This document shows positions 34,507 to 43,462 of a stretch of DNA of 64,000 bases, in pieces. A program made the translations under genes and the position numbers. The notes beneath the pieces were generated by a model. That model had not been told where the DNA came from. It made no database searches and saw only the letters and a program-made list of their open reading frames with translations. Position 1 is the stretch's first letter. Each line of letters begins with the position of its first letter. The stretch lies in contig NZ_BMTY01000030.1 of the NCBI RefSeq assembly GCF_014649915.1, positions 21,575 through 85,574 on the forward strand, written 5' to 3'. This DNA comes from Streptomyces toxytricini (GTDB lineage: Bacteria; Actinomycetota; Actinomycetes; Streptomycetales; Streptomycetaceae).

Positions 34507-34872
34507 GTGACCACCGAAGCAGCACCGCCCCCGGGCGGCGCGGGAACGTCCGCGGCAAGCCCCACCGCCGAAGAGTTCGAGGCCGTCCAGCGCAGCCCCG
34601 AGTTCGCCGCCCTGCGCAGCTCCCACCGCTCCTTCGCCTTCCCGCTGACCGTGGCCTTCGTCGCCTGGTACCTGCTGTACGTGCTGCTGTCGAACTACGC
34701 GGGCGGCTTCATGGGGACCAGGCTCTTCGGGAACGTCAACGTCGCGCTCGTACTCGGCCTCGGCCAGTTCGCCACGACGTTCCTGATCGCCTGGCTCTAC
34801 GCGCGCCACGCGGCCGCGAAGCTCGACCCCAAGGCGGACGCCATCAAGGCACGGATGGAGAACGGCCGATGA
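34507..34872 (+). CDS. DUF485 membrane protein, partner of the acetate symporter
   Basis: A 121-residue protein with two membrane helices (FAFPLTVAFVAWYLLYVLLS near 41-60 and NVALVLGLGQFATTFLIAWLYA near 78-98) and the conserved DUF485 motif SPEFAALRSSHRSFAFPLT. DUF485 genes are found next to ActP-type symporters, and this one overlaps the symporter start by four bases (ATGA). GTG 34507 follows AAGGAGAG. The gap 34252-34506 upstream is AT-richer, with no gene, and likely holds the promoters of both the protease and this operon. Confidence 0.88.
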   Translation: MTTEAAPPPGGAGTSAASPTAEEFEAVQRSPEFAALRSSHRSFAFPLTVAFVAWYLLYVLLSNYAGGFMGTRLFGNVNVALVLGLGQFATTFLIAWLYARHAAAKLDPKADAIKARMENGR

Positions 34873-36506
34873 GCACCCACGACCTCGCGGCGGCCACCCC
34901 CGTGCTCGCCTCCGGCGCCGGCGAGCACCGGCCGCTGATCATCACCCTCTTCGGGCTGTTCGTCGTCGCCACCCTGATCATCACCGTCTGGGCCGGCCGG
35001 CAGACCCGCGACGCCGCCGACTTCTACGCCGGCGGCCGCCAGTTCACCGGCTTCCAGAACGGCCTGGCCATCTCCGGCGACTACATGTCCGCCGCATCCT
35101 TCCTCGGCATCGCCGGCGCCATCGCCCTCTTCGGCTACGACGGCTTCCTGTACTCCATCGGCTTCCTCGTCGCCTGGCTCGTGGCCCTGCTGCTGGTCGC
35201 CGAGCCGCTGCGCAACTCCGGCCGCTACACGATGGGCGACGTCCTCGCCTTCCGGATGCGCCAGCGGCCCGTGCGCACCGCCGCCGGCACCTCCACCATC
35301 GTCGTGTCGATCTTCTACCTGCTCGCGCAGATGGCCGGCGCCGGCGTCCTCGTCTCGCTGCTGCTCGGCATCACCAGCGACGGCGGCAAGATCGCGGTGG
35401 TCGCCCTGGTCGGCGTCCTGATGATCGTGTACGTGACCATCGGCGGCATGAAGGGCACCACCTGGGTGCAGATGATCAAGGCGGTTCTGCTCATCGCGGG
35501 CGCCCTGCTGATCACCTTCCTGGTGCTGCTGAAGTTCGACTTCAACGTCTCCGAGCTGCTCGGCAAGGCCGCCGAGAACAGCGGCCAGGGAGCCGCGTTC
35601 CTCGAACCGGGCCTCAAGTACGGCCAGGACGCGACGAGCAAGCTGGACTTCCTCTCCCTCGGCATCGCCCTCGTCCTCGGCACCGCCGGCCTGCCGCACA
35701 TCCTGATCCGCTTCTACACGGTCCCCACCGCCAAGGCCGCCCGCAAGTCCGTCAACTGGGCCATCGGCATCATCGGCGCCTTCTACCTGATGACGATCGC
35801 CCTCGGCTTCGGCGCCGCCGCCCTGCTGGAGCGGACCGACATCATCGCCTCCAACAAGGCCGGCAACACCGCGGCCCCGCTCGTCGCCCAGGAACTCGGC
35901 GGCGGCGCCGGCTCCACCGGCGGCGCCGTCCTGCTCGCCGTGATCTCCGCCGTGGCCTTCGCCACCATCCTCGCCGTCGTCGCCGGCCTCACCCTCGCCT
36001 CGTCCTCGTCGTTCGCCCACGACCTGTACGTCAACGTCATCCGCAAGGGGCAGGCCACCGAGAAGGAGGAGGTCCGCGCCGCCCGCTGGTCCACCGTCGT
36101 CATCGGCGCCGCCGCGATCTTCCTCGGCGCCCTCGCCCGCGACCTCAACGTCGCCGGCCTGGTCGCGCTCGCCTTCGCGGTCGCCGCCTCCGCCAACCTG
36201 CCGACGATCCTCTACAGCCTCTTCTGGAAGCGCTTCACCACCCGCGGCGCCCTGTGGTCGATCTACGGCGGCCTCGTCTCCTCCGTCGTCCTGGTGCTCT
36301 TCTCCCCGGTCGTCTCCGGCAAGCCCAGCTCGATGTTCAAGGACGCCGACTTCTACTGGTTCCCGCTGGAGAACCCCGGCATCGTCTCCATCCCGCTGGG
36401 CTTCCTCCTCGGCTGGCTCGGCACCGTCCTGTCGAAGGAGAAGGCCGACCCGGCGAAGTTCGCCGAGCTGGAGGTCCGCTCCCTGACCGGCACCGGAGCG
36501 CACTGA
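34869..36506 (+). CDS. actP: Cation/acetate symporter (ActP-like, SSS family)
   Basis: A 545-residue sodium:solute symporter with thirteen or so helices. It begins near the membrane with RPLIITLFGLFVVATLIITVWAGR (split over helix 1). Family features: RDAADFYAGGRQFTGFQNG near residue 57, GDYMSAASFLGIAG near 75, GLPHILIRFYTVP near 276 and the loop ATILAVVAGLTLASSSSFAHDLY near 380. It takes up acetate or similar short carboxylates with sodium or protons. Overlap with the DUF485 gene supports the ActP assignment. Confidence 0.9.
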   Translation: MSTHDLAAATPVLASGAGEHRPLIITLFGLFVVATLIITVWAGRQTRDAADFYAGGRQFTGFQNGLAISGDYMSAASFLGIAGAIALFGYDGFLYSIGFLVAWLVALLLVAEPLRNSGRYTMGDVLAFRMRQRPVRTAAGTSTIVVSIFYLLAQMAGAGVLVSLLLGITSDGGKIAVVALVGVLMIVYVTIGGMKGTTWVQMIKAVLLIAGALLITFLVLLKFDFNVSELLGKAAENSGQGAAFLEPGLKYGQDATSKLDFLSLGIALVLGTAGLPHILIRFYTVPTAKAARKSVNWAIGIIGAFYLMTIALGFGAAALLERTDIIASNKAGNTAAPLVAQELGGGAGSTGGAVLLAVISAVAFATILAVVAGLTLASSSSFAHDLYVNVIRKGQATEKEEVRAARWSTVVIGAAAIFLGALARDLNVAGLVALAFAVAASANLPTILYSLFWKRFTTRGALWSIYGGLVSSVVLVLFSPVVSGKPSSMFKDADFYWFPLENPGIVSIPLGFLLGWLGTVLSKEKADPAKFAELEVRSLTGTGAH

Positions 36507-36519
36507 CCCGCCGGCCCCG

Positions 36520-36557
36520 GCGCGGCCGTGTCGTACGTCCCTACGACACGGCCGCGC
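36520..36557 (+). terminator. Perfect 16-bp hairpin after the acetate symporter
   Basis: A 16-bp perfect stem (36520-36535 with 36542-36557) and a 6-nt loop, 13 bp after the symporter stop. It is the best intrinsic terminator candidate in this part of the window. Confidence 0.8.
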
Positions 36558-36682
36558 CCCACCTCGTTCGATCGGGTATCCCGCCGGATCACCTCTCTCG
36601 CGTAGGCTCGACAGCGAGCGCATGCATCCTCCATCCGACGCGGCGCACACCTCTACGAACCGGACAGGGGAGGGGGCCCACA

Positions 36683-37672
36683 GTGCTTCTCGACACCTAC
36701 GGCCGTGTGGCCACTGACCTGCGCGTCTCGCTCACCGACCGGTGCAACCTGCGCTGCACGTACTGCATGCCCGAAGAAGGCCTGCAATGGCTCGGCAAGT
36801 CCGACCTGCTCACCGACGACGAGATCGTCCGGCTGATCCGCATAGCCGTCACCCGCCTCGGCATCACCGAGGTCCGCTTCACCGGCGGCGAGCCCCTGCT
36901 GCGCCCCGGCCTCGTCGGCATCGTCGAGCAGTGCGCGGCCCTGGAGCCCCGCCCCAAGATGTCGCTGACCACCAACGGCATAGGCCTCGCGCGGACCGCC
37001 CGCGCACTCAAGGGCGCCGGCCTGGACCGGGTGAACGTCTCCCTGGACACGCTGCGCCCCGACGTCTTCAAGACCCTCACCCGCCGCGACCGCCACCGCG
37101 ACGTCCTCGACGGGATGGCCGCCGCCCGCGACGCGGGCCTGACGCCCGTCAAGGTCAACGCCGTCCTGATGCCCGGCCTCAACGACGACGAGGCCCCCGA
37201 CCTGCTGGCCTGGGCCCTCGACCACGACTACGAGCTCCGCTTCATCGAGCAGATGCCGCTCGACGCCCAGCACGGCTGGAAGCGCGACGGGATGATCACC
37301 GCCGGCGACATCCTGGAGTCCCTGCGCACCCGCTTCACCCTGACCGAGGAAGGCGCGCAAGAGCGCGGATCCGCCCCCGCCGAGCGCTGGCTCGTCGACG
37401 GAGGCCCGGCCACCGTCGGCGTCATCGCCTCCGTGACCAGGCCCTTCTGCAGCGCGTGCGACCGCACCCGGCTCACCGCGGACGGCCAGGTGCGGACGTG
37501 CCTGTTCGCCACCGAGGAGTCCGACCTGCGCGGAGCCCTGCGCTCCGGAGGGACCGACGAGGAGATCGCCGGCCTGTGGAAGGCGGCGATGTGGGGCAAG
37601 AAGGCCGGCTCCGGCCTCGACGACCCGTCCTTCCTCCAGCCCGACCGCCCCATGTCCGCGATCGGCGGCTGA
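36683..37672 (+). CDS. moaA: GTP 3',8-cyclase, molybdenum cofactor biosynthesis
   Basis: A 329-residue radical SAM enzyme that converts GTP to 3',8-cyclo-GTP. The N-terminal 4Fe-4S motif CNLRCTYC is at residues 21-28, and FTGGEPLLRPGL is near 70. The C-terminal cluster ligands are FCSACDRTRLTADGQVRTC near 260. The essential C-terminal Gly-Gly is present. GTG 36683 follows GGGGAGGGGG, and an earlier frame extension is out of bias. It is a single gene here, with other moa genes elsewhere. It is convergent with a small unknown gene 25 bp away. Confidence 0.95.
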   Translation: MLLDTYGRVATDLRVSLTDRCNLRCTYCMPEEGLQWLGKSDLLTDDEIVRLIRIAVTRLGITEVRFTGGEPLLRPGLVGIVEQCAALEPRPKMSLTTNGIGLARTARALKGAGLDRVNVSLDTLRPDVFKTLTRRDRHRDVLDGMAAARDAGLTPVKVNAVLMPGLNDDEAPDLLAWALDHDYELRFIEQMPLDAQHGWKRDGMITAGDILESLRTRFTLTEEGAQERGSAPAERWLVDGGPATVGVIASVTRPFCSACDRTRLTADGQVRTCLFATEESDLRGALRSGGTDEEIAGLWKAAMWGKKAGSGLDDPSFLQPDRPMSAIGG

Positions 37673-37697
37673 ACCCGGGCTGCCGGGCCCGGCGCTC

Positions 37698-37943
37698 CTA
37701 CCGCTCCGAGCCCTCCGGCTGCACCCACTCGCCGAGCGCCACCACGTCCTTCAGGAAGCCGCGCACCCCCAGGAACTGCGACAGGTGCTCCCTGTGCTCC
37801 TCGCAGGCGAGCCACGTCTTTCGCCGCTCCGGCGTGTGCAGCTTCGGATTGTTCCAGGCCAGCACCCATACGGCCGCGGCACGGCAGCCCTTGGCGGAGC
37901 AGGTGGGGACATCGGGGGCGCCGGGCGCGTCAGGGGTGATCAC
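37698..37943 (-). CDS. Small conserved protein of unknown function
   Basis: An 81-residue protein beginning MITPDAPGAPDVPTCSAKGC. It contains CSAKGCRAAAVWVLAWNNPK and LACEEHREHLSQFL, a Cys-His layout (C..C..C..H..H) that could bind one zinc. It ends with the hydrophilic GEWVQPEGSER. Streptomyces genomes often annotate it as an acetone-carboxylase-like protein, but the size and sequence give no real support for that. It is convergent with moaA. I see no other clue to function. Confidence 0.7.
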   Translation of the reverse strand: MITPDAPGAPDVPTCSAKGCRAAAVWVLAWNNPKLHTPERRKTWLACEEHREHLSQFLGVRGFLKDVVALGEWVQPEGSER

Positions 37944-38089
37944 GCCACAACCCTACAAACCGGCCCCGGGAAAAGGCGACGCCGAGCAGCCACGGGGGGA
38001 GCTGCCCGGCGTCGGTCCGTCGCTCCGACGGGGGATGCGGAGCGCGTAGGCAGTATGTCACGCAGGACCCGGTGCGGTGCACCGGAACC

Positions 38090-38422
38090 TCATGATTGAT
38101 CTGAGCTATTCCTGAGGTTTCCCGCCTCCAGTGCCGGACGCACAGGTGAGGGGATGAAGTTCGAAGGCAGCTTCGGCGTCGACTCGCGCCCCGCGTTCGC
38201 GATGACCACCGCCACGTACGGCAGCAGCGCGCCCGCCACGAGCGTCACCACCGCCACATGGCGCTCCACGTTCCACAGGATCACCGTCGCCAGGACCGAC
38301 AGGGTCCTGATCACCATCGAGATCACGTACCGGCGCTGCCGACCGCGCACGTCCTCGTCGAGGCCCAGCCGGGCCCCCGTGATCCGGAAGACCTCGGTTC
38401 CCTTCCGCTTCTTCCGCAGCAC
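38090..38422 (-). CDS. DUF3099 membrane protein
   Basis: A 110-residue protein with two membrane helices (YVISMVIRTLSVLATVILW near 30-48 and VAVVTLVAGALLPYVAVVIAN near 53-73) and a basic N-terminus LRKKRKGTEVFRITGARLGLDEDV, which matches the DUF3099 family. GTG 38422 is chosen because it begins right at the family start; the upstream frame to 38575 reads through promoter-like sequence of the divergent gene. No function is known to me. Confidence 0.8.
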   Translation of the reverse strand: MLRKKRKGTEVFRITGARLGLDEDVRGRQRRYVISMVIRTLSVLATVILWNVERHVAVVTLVAGALLPYVAVVIANAGRESTPKLPSNFIPSPVRPALEAGNLRNSSDQS

Positions 38423-38598
38423 AGCTCCACCGCCAAATCCGACTCCCGGACGCTCCCGCCCGGTCCCTCTACGGTACGCCCGGTCCCCGGCGGTACGCAG
38501 ACCGGGTGGCCACGGGCGGACGCGCCCGACGTGCGGGCCGGGGCCGACGGGCCGAAACTGGGCCCACATGCGCACGACGCGCCCTGAGGAGGCTCGAC

Positions 38599-38874
38599 AT
38601 GCAGTGGTTGTGGGCGATCATCGTCGGTTTCGTGCTCGGCCTGATCGCGCGGGCGATCCTGCCGGGCAAGCAGCACCAGCCGCTCTGGCTCACCACGCTC
38701 TTCGGCATCGTCGGCGCCATCCTGGGCAACGCCGTGGCGGGCTGGATCGGCGTACAGGACACCAAGGGCATCGACTGGATCCGGCACCTGCTCCAGCTCG
38801 CGGGCGCCGTCCTCATCGTCGGCCTCGGCGACATGATCTACATGTCGCTGCGCGGGAGCAAGCGCACGACCTGA
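38599..38874 (+). CDS. GlsB/YeaQ/YmgE family stress-response membrane protein
   Basis: A 91-residue protein with three hydrophobic helices. The family sequence MQWLWAIIVGFVLGLIARAI gives helix 1, LPGKQHQPLWLTTLFGIVGAILG the loop and helix 2, and a third helix lies around LAGAVLIVGLGDMIYM. The GxxLGxxLA-type glycine repeats and short loops are typical of the transglycosylase-associated GlsB family. ATG 38599 follows GAGGAGG by 6 nt, a strong ribosome binding site. It is divergent from DUF3099 and convergent with tyrS. Confidence 0.88.
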   Translation: MQWLWAIIVGFVLGLIARAILPGKQHQPLWLTTLFGIVGAILGNAVAGWIGVQDTKGIDWIRHLLQLAGAVLIVGLGDMIYMSLRGSKRTT

Positions 38875-38888
38875 CGCCCCGGGCGCAC

Positions 38889-38937
38889 GCGGCGGGGGCC
38901 GGCCCGGACGGAACGTCCGGACCGGCCCCCGCGCCGC
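38889..38937. terminator. Long hairpin between the GlsB-like gene and tyrS
   Basis: An approximately 20-bp, slightly mismatched stem around GGAAC (38911 centre), with arms 38889-38909 and 38915-38937. It separates two convergent genes and should terminate both. Confidence 0.75.
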
Positions 38938-38959
38938 GCCCGACGGGCCGCCGCCCGAC

Positions 38960-40228
38960 TCAGGCGCCCGTGACCTCGACTGCAGCCAGGTTCTTCTTGC
39001 CCCGGCGCAGCACCAGCCAGCGCCCGTGCAGCAGGTCCGACGCGGCCGGGACCGCGTCCTCGGCGGTCACCTTCGCGTTGTTCACGTAGGCGCCGCCCTC
39101 CTTCACGGTGCGGCGGCCCGCCGACTTGCTCGCGACCAGCCCGGTCTCCGCGAACAGGTCCACGACCGGGGCGAGGCCCGCCACCTTCGCGTGCGGCAGC
39201 TCCGACAGGGCCGCGGCCAGCGTGGCCTCGTCCAGCTCCGCCAGCTCGCCCTGACCGAACAGCGCCTTCGAGGCGGCGATGACCGCCGCGCACTGGTCGG
39301 CGCCGTGCACCAGCGTCGTCAGCTCCTCGGCCAGCGCGCGCTGCGCGGCACGGGCCTGCGGCCGCTCCGCCGTCTGCGCCTCCAGCTCCTCCAGCTCCTC
39401 GCGGGACTTGAAGGACAGGATCCGCATGTAGGTGGAGACGTCCCGGTCGTCCACGTTCAGCCAGAACTGGTAGAACGCGTACGGCGTCGTCATCTCCGGG
39501 TCGAGCCAGACGGCCCCGCTCTCGGTCTTGCCGAACTTGGTGCCGTCCGCCTTGACCATCAGCGGCGTCGCCAGCGCGTGGACCTGCGCCTGCGGCTCCA
39601 GCTTGTGGATCAGGTCGAGGCCGGCCACCAGGTTGCCCCACTGGTCGGAGCCGCCCTGCTGGAGGGTGCACCCGTACCGGCGGTACAGCTCCAGGAAGTC
39701 CATGCCCTGGAGGAGCTGGTAGCTGAACTCGGTGTAGCTGATGCCCTCCTGCGACTCCAGGCGGCGGGCCACGGAGTCCTTCGTCAGCATCTTGTTGACG
39801 CGGAAGTGCTTGCCGATGTCCCGCAGGAACTCGATGGCGGACATGCCCGCCGTCCAGTCCAGGTTGTTGACCATGACCGCCGCGTTCTCGCCCTCGAACG
39901 ACAGGAACGGCTCGATCTGCGTCCGCAGCCGGTTCACCCAGTTCGCCACCGTCTCCGGGTCGTTCAGGGTGCGCTCGGCCGTCGGGCGCGGGTCGCCGAT
40001 CTGGCCGGTGGCCCCGCCGACCAGCGCCAGCGGCCGGTGCCCGGCCTGCTGGAGCCGGCGCACGGTGAGGACCTGCACCAGGTGCCCGACGTGCAGCGAG
40101 GCCGCCGTCGGGTCGAAGCCGCAATAGAACGTGACAGGACCGTCCGCGAACGCCTTGCGCAGCGCTTCTTCGTCGGTGGACTGGGCGAACAGCCCGCGCC
40201 ACTTCAGTTCGTCGACGATGTCCGTCAC
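38960..40228 (-). CDS. tyrS: Tyrosyl-tRNA synthetase
   Basis: A 422-residue class I aminoacyl-tRNA synthetase that charges tRNA-Tyr. The HIGH motif is LHVGHL near residue 46 and the KMSKS motif is KFGKTESG near 229. The substrate region is YTEFSYQLLQGMDFLELYRRYGC, with QQGGSDQWGN near 190. The C-terminal S4-like domain carries AGRRTVKEGGAYVNN near 365. The length is standard. No T-box leader is visible upstream, unlike many Firmicutes tyrS genes. Confidence 0.96.
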   Translation of the reverse strand: MTDIVDELKWRGLFAQSTDEEALRKAFADGPVTFYCGFDPTAASLHVGHLVQVLTVRRLQQAGHRPLALVGGATGQIGDPRPTAERTLNDPETVANWVNRLRTQIEPFLSFEGENAAVMVNNLDWTAGMSAIEFLRDIGKHFRVNKMLTKDSVARRLESQEGISYTEFSYQLLQGMDFLELYRRYGCTLQQGGSDQWGNLVAGLDLIHKLEPQAQVHALATPLMVKADGTKFGKTESGAVWLDPEMTTPYAFYQFWLNVDDRDVSTYMRILSFKSREELEELEAQTAERPQARAAQRALAEELTTLVHGADQCAAVIAASKALFGQGELAELDEATLAAALSELPHAKVAGLAPVVDLFAETGLVASKSAGRRTVKEGGAYVNNAKVTAEDAVPAASDLLHGRWLVLRRGKKNLAAVEVTGA

Positions 40229-40315
40229 GGTCGTGACTCTCCTTGAACGAGGTGAAACAGGGTGGTGAAGGGTTTCCCCGCCAGTCTAGGCGGGCGGGGA
40301 GCCGCCTCCCGACGG

Positions 40316-40345
40316 CCGCCCGGCGGCGCCGGAGCCGCCGGGCGG
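40316..40345 (-). terminator. Hairpin after tldE
   Basis: A 12-bp perfect stem (40316-40327 with 40334-40345) and a 6-nt loop, just after the end of the tldDE genes and before the tyrS promoter region. Confidence 0.7.
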
Positions 40346-40359
40346 GCGGTTGCGTACGG

Positions 40360-41754
40360 TCAGACGCCCTTGCTGACCGAGCTCATGTTGAAGTCCGGGA
40401 TCCGCAGCGCCGGCATCGCGGCCCGGGTGAACCAGTCGCTCCACTCGCGCGGCAGCGTCTTCTCCGTCCGCCCCGCCTCCGACGCCCGCGAGAGCAGGTC
40501 CACCGGCGACTCGTTGAACCGGAAGTTGTTCACCTCGCCGACGACCTCCCCGTCCTCCACCAGGTAGACGCCGTCCCGGGTCAGGCCGGTCAGCAGCAGC
40601 GTCGCCGGGTCGACCTCCCGGATGTACCACAGGCACGTCAGCAGCAGGCCCCGCCGCGTGCCCGCGACCATCTCCTCCAGCGACTTCTCCCCGCCCCCGT
40701 CCAGGACCAGGTTGCCGAAGCCGGGGGAGAGCGGCATGTCCGTGAGGGCCGCGGTGTGCCGGGTCGTGGTCAGCCGGGCCAGCTCGCCGTCCTTGATCCA
40801 GTCGGTCGCCGGGACCGGCAGGCCGTTGTCGAAGACCGACGCGTCGTCACCCGAGCTGTGCGCGATCACGAACGGCGCCGACTCCAGCCCCGGGGCGTTC
40901 GGGTCGCTGCGCAGGGTCAGCGGCAGCGGCGACAGCCGCTCGCCGAGCCGTGTGCCGCCGCCCGGCTTGGAGAACACCGTCCGGCCCTCCACCGCGTCCC
41001 GGGCCGCCGCCGACCACATCTGGTAGATCAGCAGGTCCGCCACCGCCGTCGGCGGCAGCAGCGTCTCGTACCGGCCCGCCGGCAGGTCGTAGCGGCGCTC
41101 CGCCCAGCCCAGGCGCACGGCGAGCTCCGCGTCCAGCGCGAGCGGGTCCACGTCCTTGAAGTCCCGGGTGCCGCGGCCGGCCCACGCCGAGCGCTGCCGG
41201 TCCGGGGACTTCGCGTTCAGCTCCAGCGTGCCGTTCGGCTGGTCGTGCCGCAGCCGCAGCCCCGTCGAGGTGCCGACGTACGTGGAGACCAGCTCGTGGT
41301 TGGCGAAGCCGTACAGCTCGCGCCCGCCCGCCCGGGCCCGGGCGAAGGCCTCGCCGAGCGCCGGCGCAAAGTCCGCGAAGACCGACGAGGAGGTCTCGGC
41401 CGGTGCGTCGGTGAAGTCCGGCGACGCGGGCGTGCCCGTGACCAGCGGCTGCGCGTCCTCCGCGGGCCCGGCGTCGCGCGCCGCGGCCTCGGCGGCCCGG
41501 ACCAGCGGCTCCAGGTCCCCGGCAGTGACGGCCGCGCGCGACACGACCCCCGAGGCGGTGCCCTCCCGCCCGTCGACCGTGGCGATGACGGTCAGCGTGC
41601 GGCCGCGGGTCACGCCGTTGGTGGTGAGCGCGTTGCCGGCCCAGCGCAGGTTGGCCGTCGACTCCTCGTCGGCGATGACGACGCAGCCGTCGGCGGTGGA
41701 CAGCTCCAGGGCCCGCTCGACGATCTCGTGCGGCTTCGTGCGGTTCGAGGTCAT
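40360..41754 (-). CDS. tldE: TldE/PmbA-type metallopeptidase-family subunit
   Basis: A 464-residue protein of the TldD/PmbA superfamily lacking the HExxH motif, that is, the TldE (PmbA) partner. Features: VIADEESTANLRWAGNALTTNG near residue 25, YGFANHELVSTYVGTSTGL near 170, RYETLLPPTAVADLLIYQM near 240 and the closing TCLWYIREVDPATLLLTGLTRDGVYLVEDGEVVGEVNNFRFNESP region, split, near 385. TldD-TldE forms a heterodimeric protease that trims unfolded peptides and some RiPPs. ATG 41754 shares one base with the tldD stop (TGATG), so the pair is tightly coupled. A longer frame up to 43062 is antisense-like. Confidence 0.9.
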   Translation of the reverse strand: MTSNRTKPHEIVERALELSTADGCVVIADEESTANLRWAGNALTTNGVTRGRTLTVIATVDGREGTASGVVSRAAVTAGDLEPLVRAAEAAARDAGPAEDAQPLVTGTPASPDFTDAPAETSSSVFADFAPALGEAFARARAGGRELYGFANHELVSTYVGTSTGLRLRHDQPNGTLELNAKSPDRQRSAWAGRGTRDFKDVDPLALDAELAVRLGWAERRYDLPAGRYETLLPPTAVADLLIYQMWSAAARDAVEGRTVFSKPGGGTRLGERLSPLPLTLRSDPNAPGLESAPFVIAHSSGDDASVFDNGLPVPATDWIKDGELARLTTTRHTAALTDMPLSPGFGNLVLDGGGEKSLEEMVAGTRRGLLLTCLWYIREVDPATLLLTGLTRDGVYLVEDGEVVGEVNNFRFNESPVDLLSRASEAGRTEKTLPREWSDWFTRAAMPALRIPDFNMSSVSKGV

Positions 41755-43277
41755 CAGCGACCGGCCTCCTGGGTGGTGTTCAAGATGTTCACGTCGCGGA
41801 ACAGCGCGGACGGGCAGCCGTGCGAGACGGACGCGACCTGGCCCGGCTGGGCCTTGCCGCAGTTGAAGGCGCCGCCCAGGACGTAGGTCTGCGGGCCGCC
41901 GACCTTCTCCATGGACCCCCAGAACTCGGTGGTCGTCGCCTGGTACGCGACGTCCCGCAGCTGGCCCGCCAGCCGGCCGTTCTCGATCCGGTAGAAGCGC
42001 TGCCCCGTGAACTGGAAGTTGTAGCGCTGCATGTCGATCGACCAGGAGCGGTCGCCGACGACGTAGATGCCGCGCTCCACCCCGCCGATCAGGTCCTCCG
42101 TCGACAGCCCGCCCGGGTCCGGCTGCAGCGAGACGTTCGCCATGCGCTGGACGGGGACGTGCCCGGGGGAGTCGGCGAACGCGCAGCCGTTGGACCGGCC
42201 CAGGCCGGTCAGCTTCGCGATGCGCCGGTCCAGCTGGTAGCCGACCAGTGTGCCCTCCCGGACCAGGTCCCAGCTCTGCGCCTCGACGCCCTCGTCGTCG
42301 TAGCCGATGGTGGCCAGGCCGTGCTCGGCGGTGCGGTCGCCGGTCACGTTCATGATCGACGAGCCGTACCTGAGCTCGCCGAGCTGGTCGAACGTGGCAA
42401 AGGAGGTCCCCGCGTAAGCGGCCTCGTAGCCGAGCGCCCTGTCCAGCTCGGTGGCGTGCCCGATCGACTCGTGGATGGTGAGCCAGAGGTTGGAGGGGTC
42501 CACCACGAGGTCGTAGCGGCCCGCCTCGACGCTCGGCGCCCGCATCTTCTCGGCGAGCAGCTCCGGGATCCGCTCCAGCTCGGCGTCCCAGTCCCAGCCG
42601 GTGCCGGTCAGGTACTCCCAGCCGCGGCCGACCGGCGGCGCGATGGTCCGCATCGAGTCGAAGCCGCCCGTCTGCCCGTCCACGGCGACCGCGGTGAGCT
42701 GCGGGTGGACCCGCACGCGCTGCTGGGTGGTCACGGTGCCGGCGGTGTCCGCGTAGAACTTGTTCTCGTGCACGGCGAGCAGCGAGGCGTCCACGTGCGC
42801 CACGCCGTCCGCGGAGAGCAGGCGGGAGCTCCAGTCGGCCAGCAGGGCGGCCTTCTCGGCGTCCGGCACGGAGAAGGGGTCCACCTCGTACGAGGAGATC
42901 CACGTCTTGTCGGCGTGCACCGGCTCCTCGGCCAGCTCGACCCGCTCGTCGGACCCGGCGGCCTTGATGACCTGCGCGGACAGCTTGGCCATGGCGACGG
43001 CCTGGGACGCGACGCGCGCCGCACCGTCCATCGTCAGGTCCACGCCGGAGGCGAAGCCCCACGCGCCGCCGTGCACCACGCGGACCGCATACCCGAGGTC
43101 CGTGGTGTCGGAGCCGCCGGAGGGCTTGGCGTCCCGCAGCCGCCAGGACGCGCTGCGGATCCGCTCCAGCCGGAAGTCGGCATGCTCGGCGCCCAGCGCG
43201 CGGGCCCGGGCGAGCGCCGCGTCGGCGAGCGCCCGCAGGGGCAGCGCGGTGAAAGCCGCGTCGATGGAATGGGGCAC
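41754..43277 (-). CDS. tldD: TldD metallopeptidase catalytic subunit
   Basis: A 507-residue protein with the zinc motif HESIGHATELD near residue 270 (HExxH), preceded by DLVVDPSNLWLTIH. Other marks are FADSPGHVPVQRMANVSLQPDPGG near 375 and FWGSMEKVGGPQTYVLGG near 455, plus the closing FNCGKAQPGQVASVSHGC. GTG 43277 follows GGGAGG, whereas the upstream ATG 43316 would add a peptide without bias. It is coupled to tldE. No RiPP precursor is visible next to it, so a general peptide-turnover role is most likely. Confidence 0.92.
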   Translation of the reverse strand: MPHSIDAAFTALPLRALADAALARARALGAEHADFRLERIRSASWRLRDAKPSGGSDTTDLGYAVRVVHGGAWGFASGVDLTMDGAARVASQAVAMAKLSAQVIKAAGSDERVELAEEPVHADKTWISSYEVDPFSVPDAEKAALLADWSSRLLSADGVAHVDASLLAVHENKFYADTAGTVTTQQRVRVHPQLTAVAVDGQTGGFDSMRTIAPPVGRGWEYLTGTGWDWDAELERIPELLAEKMRAPSVEAGRYDLVVDPSNLWLTIHESIGHATELDRALGYEAAYAGTSFATFDQLGELRYGSSIMNVTGDRTAEHGLATIGYDDEGVEAQSWDLVREGTLVGYQLDRRIAKLTGLGRSNGCAFADSPGHVPVQRMANVSLQPDPGGLSTEDLIGGVERGIYVVGDRSWSIDMQRYNFQFTGQRFYRIENGRLAGQLRDVAYQATTTEFWGSMEKVGGPQTYVLGGAFNCGKAQPGQVASVSHGCPSALFRDVNILNTTQEAGR

Positions 43278-43462
43278 GGAATTCCTCCCGAGGTCGGGGC
43301 CGGTCCCCCTGATCATGGCGCGCCCGGGGCTTTCGTGCCTACCTCTTTCTGTAGGGACTCGACAGAGCCCGTCGCACGGCCCTGTGGGACATCGATTCTC
43401 CGCATTCCCTGCGGGGCCTATAGGTTTCTGGTACTCAGACCGCTAGTCGAAAGGGTGATCCG

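Noticed and set aside
40229..40359. T-box leader in front of tyrS
   Set aside because: The short gap has only a terminator hairpin of the upstream genes; no T-box sequence (UGGN) or specifier loop is visible.
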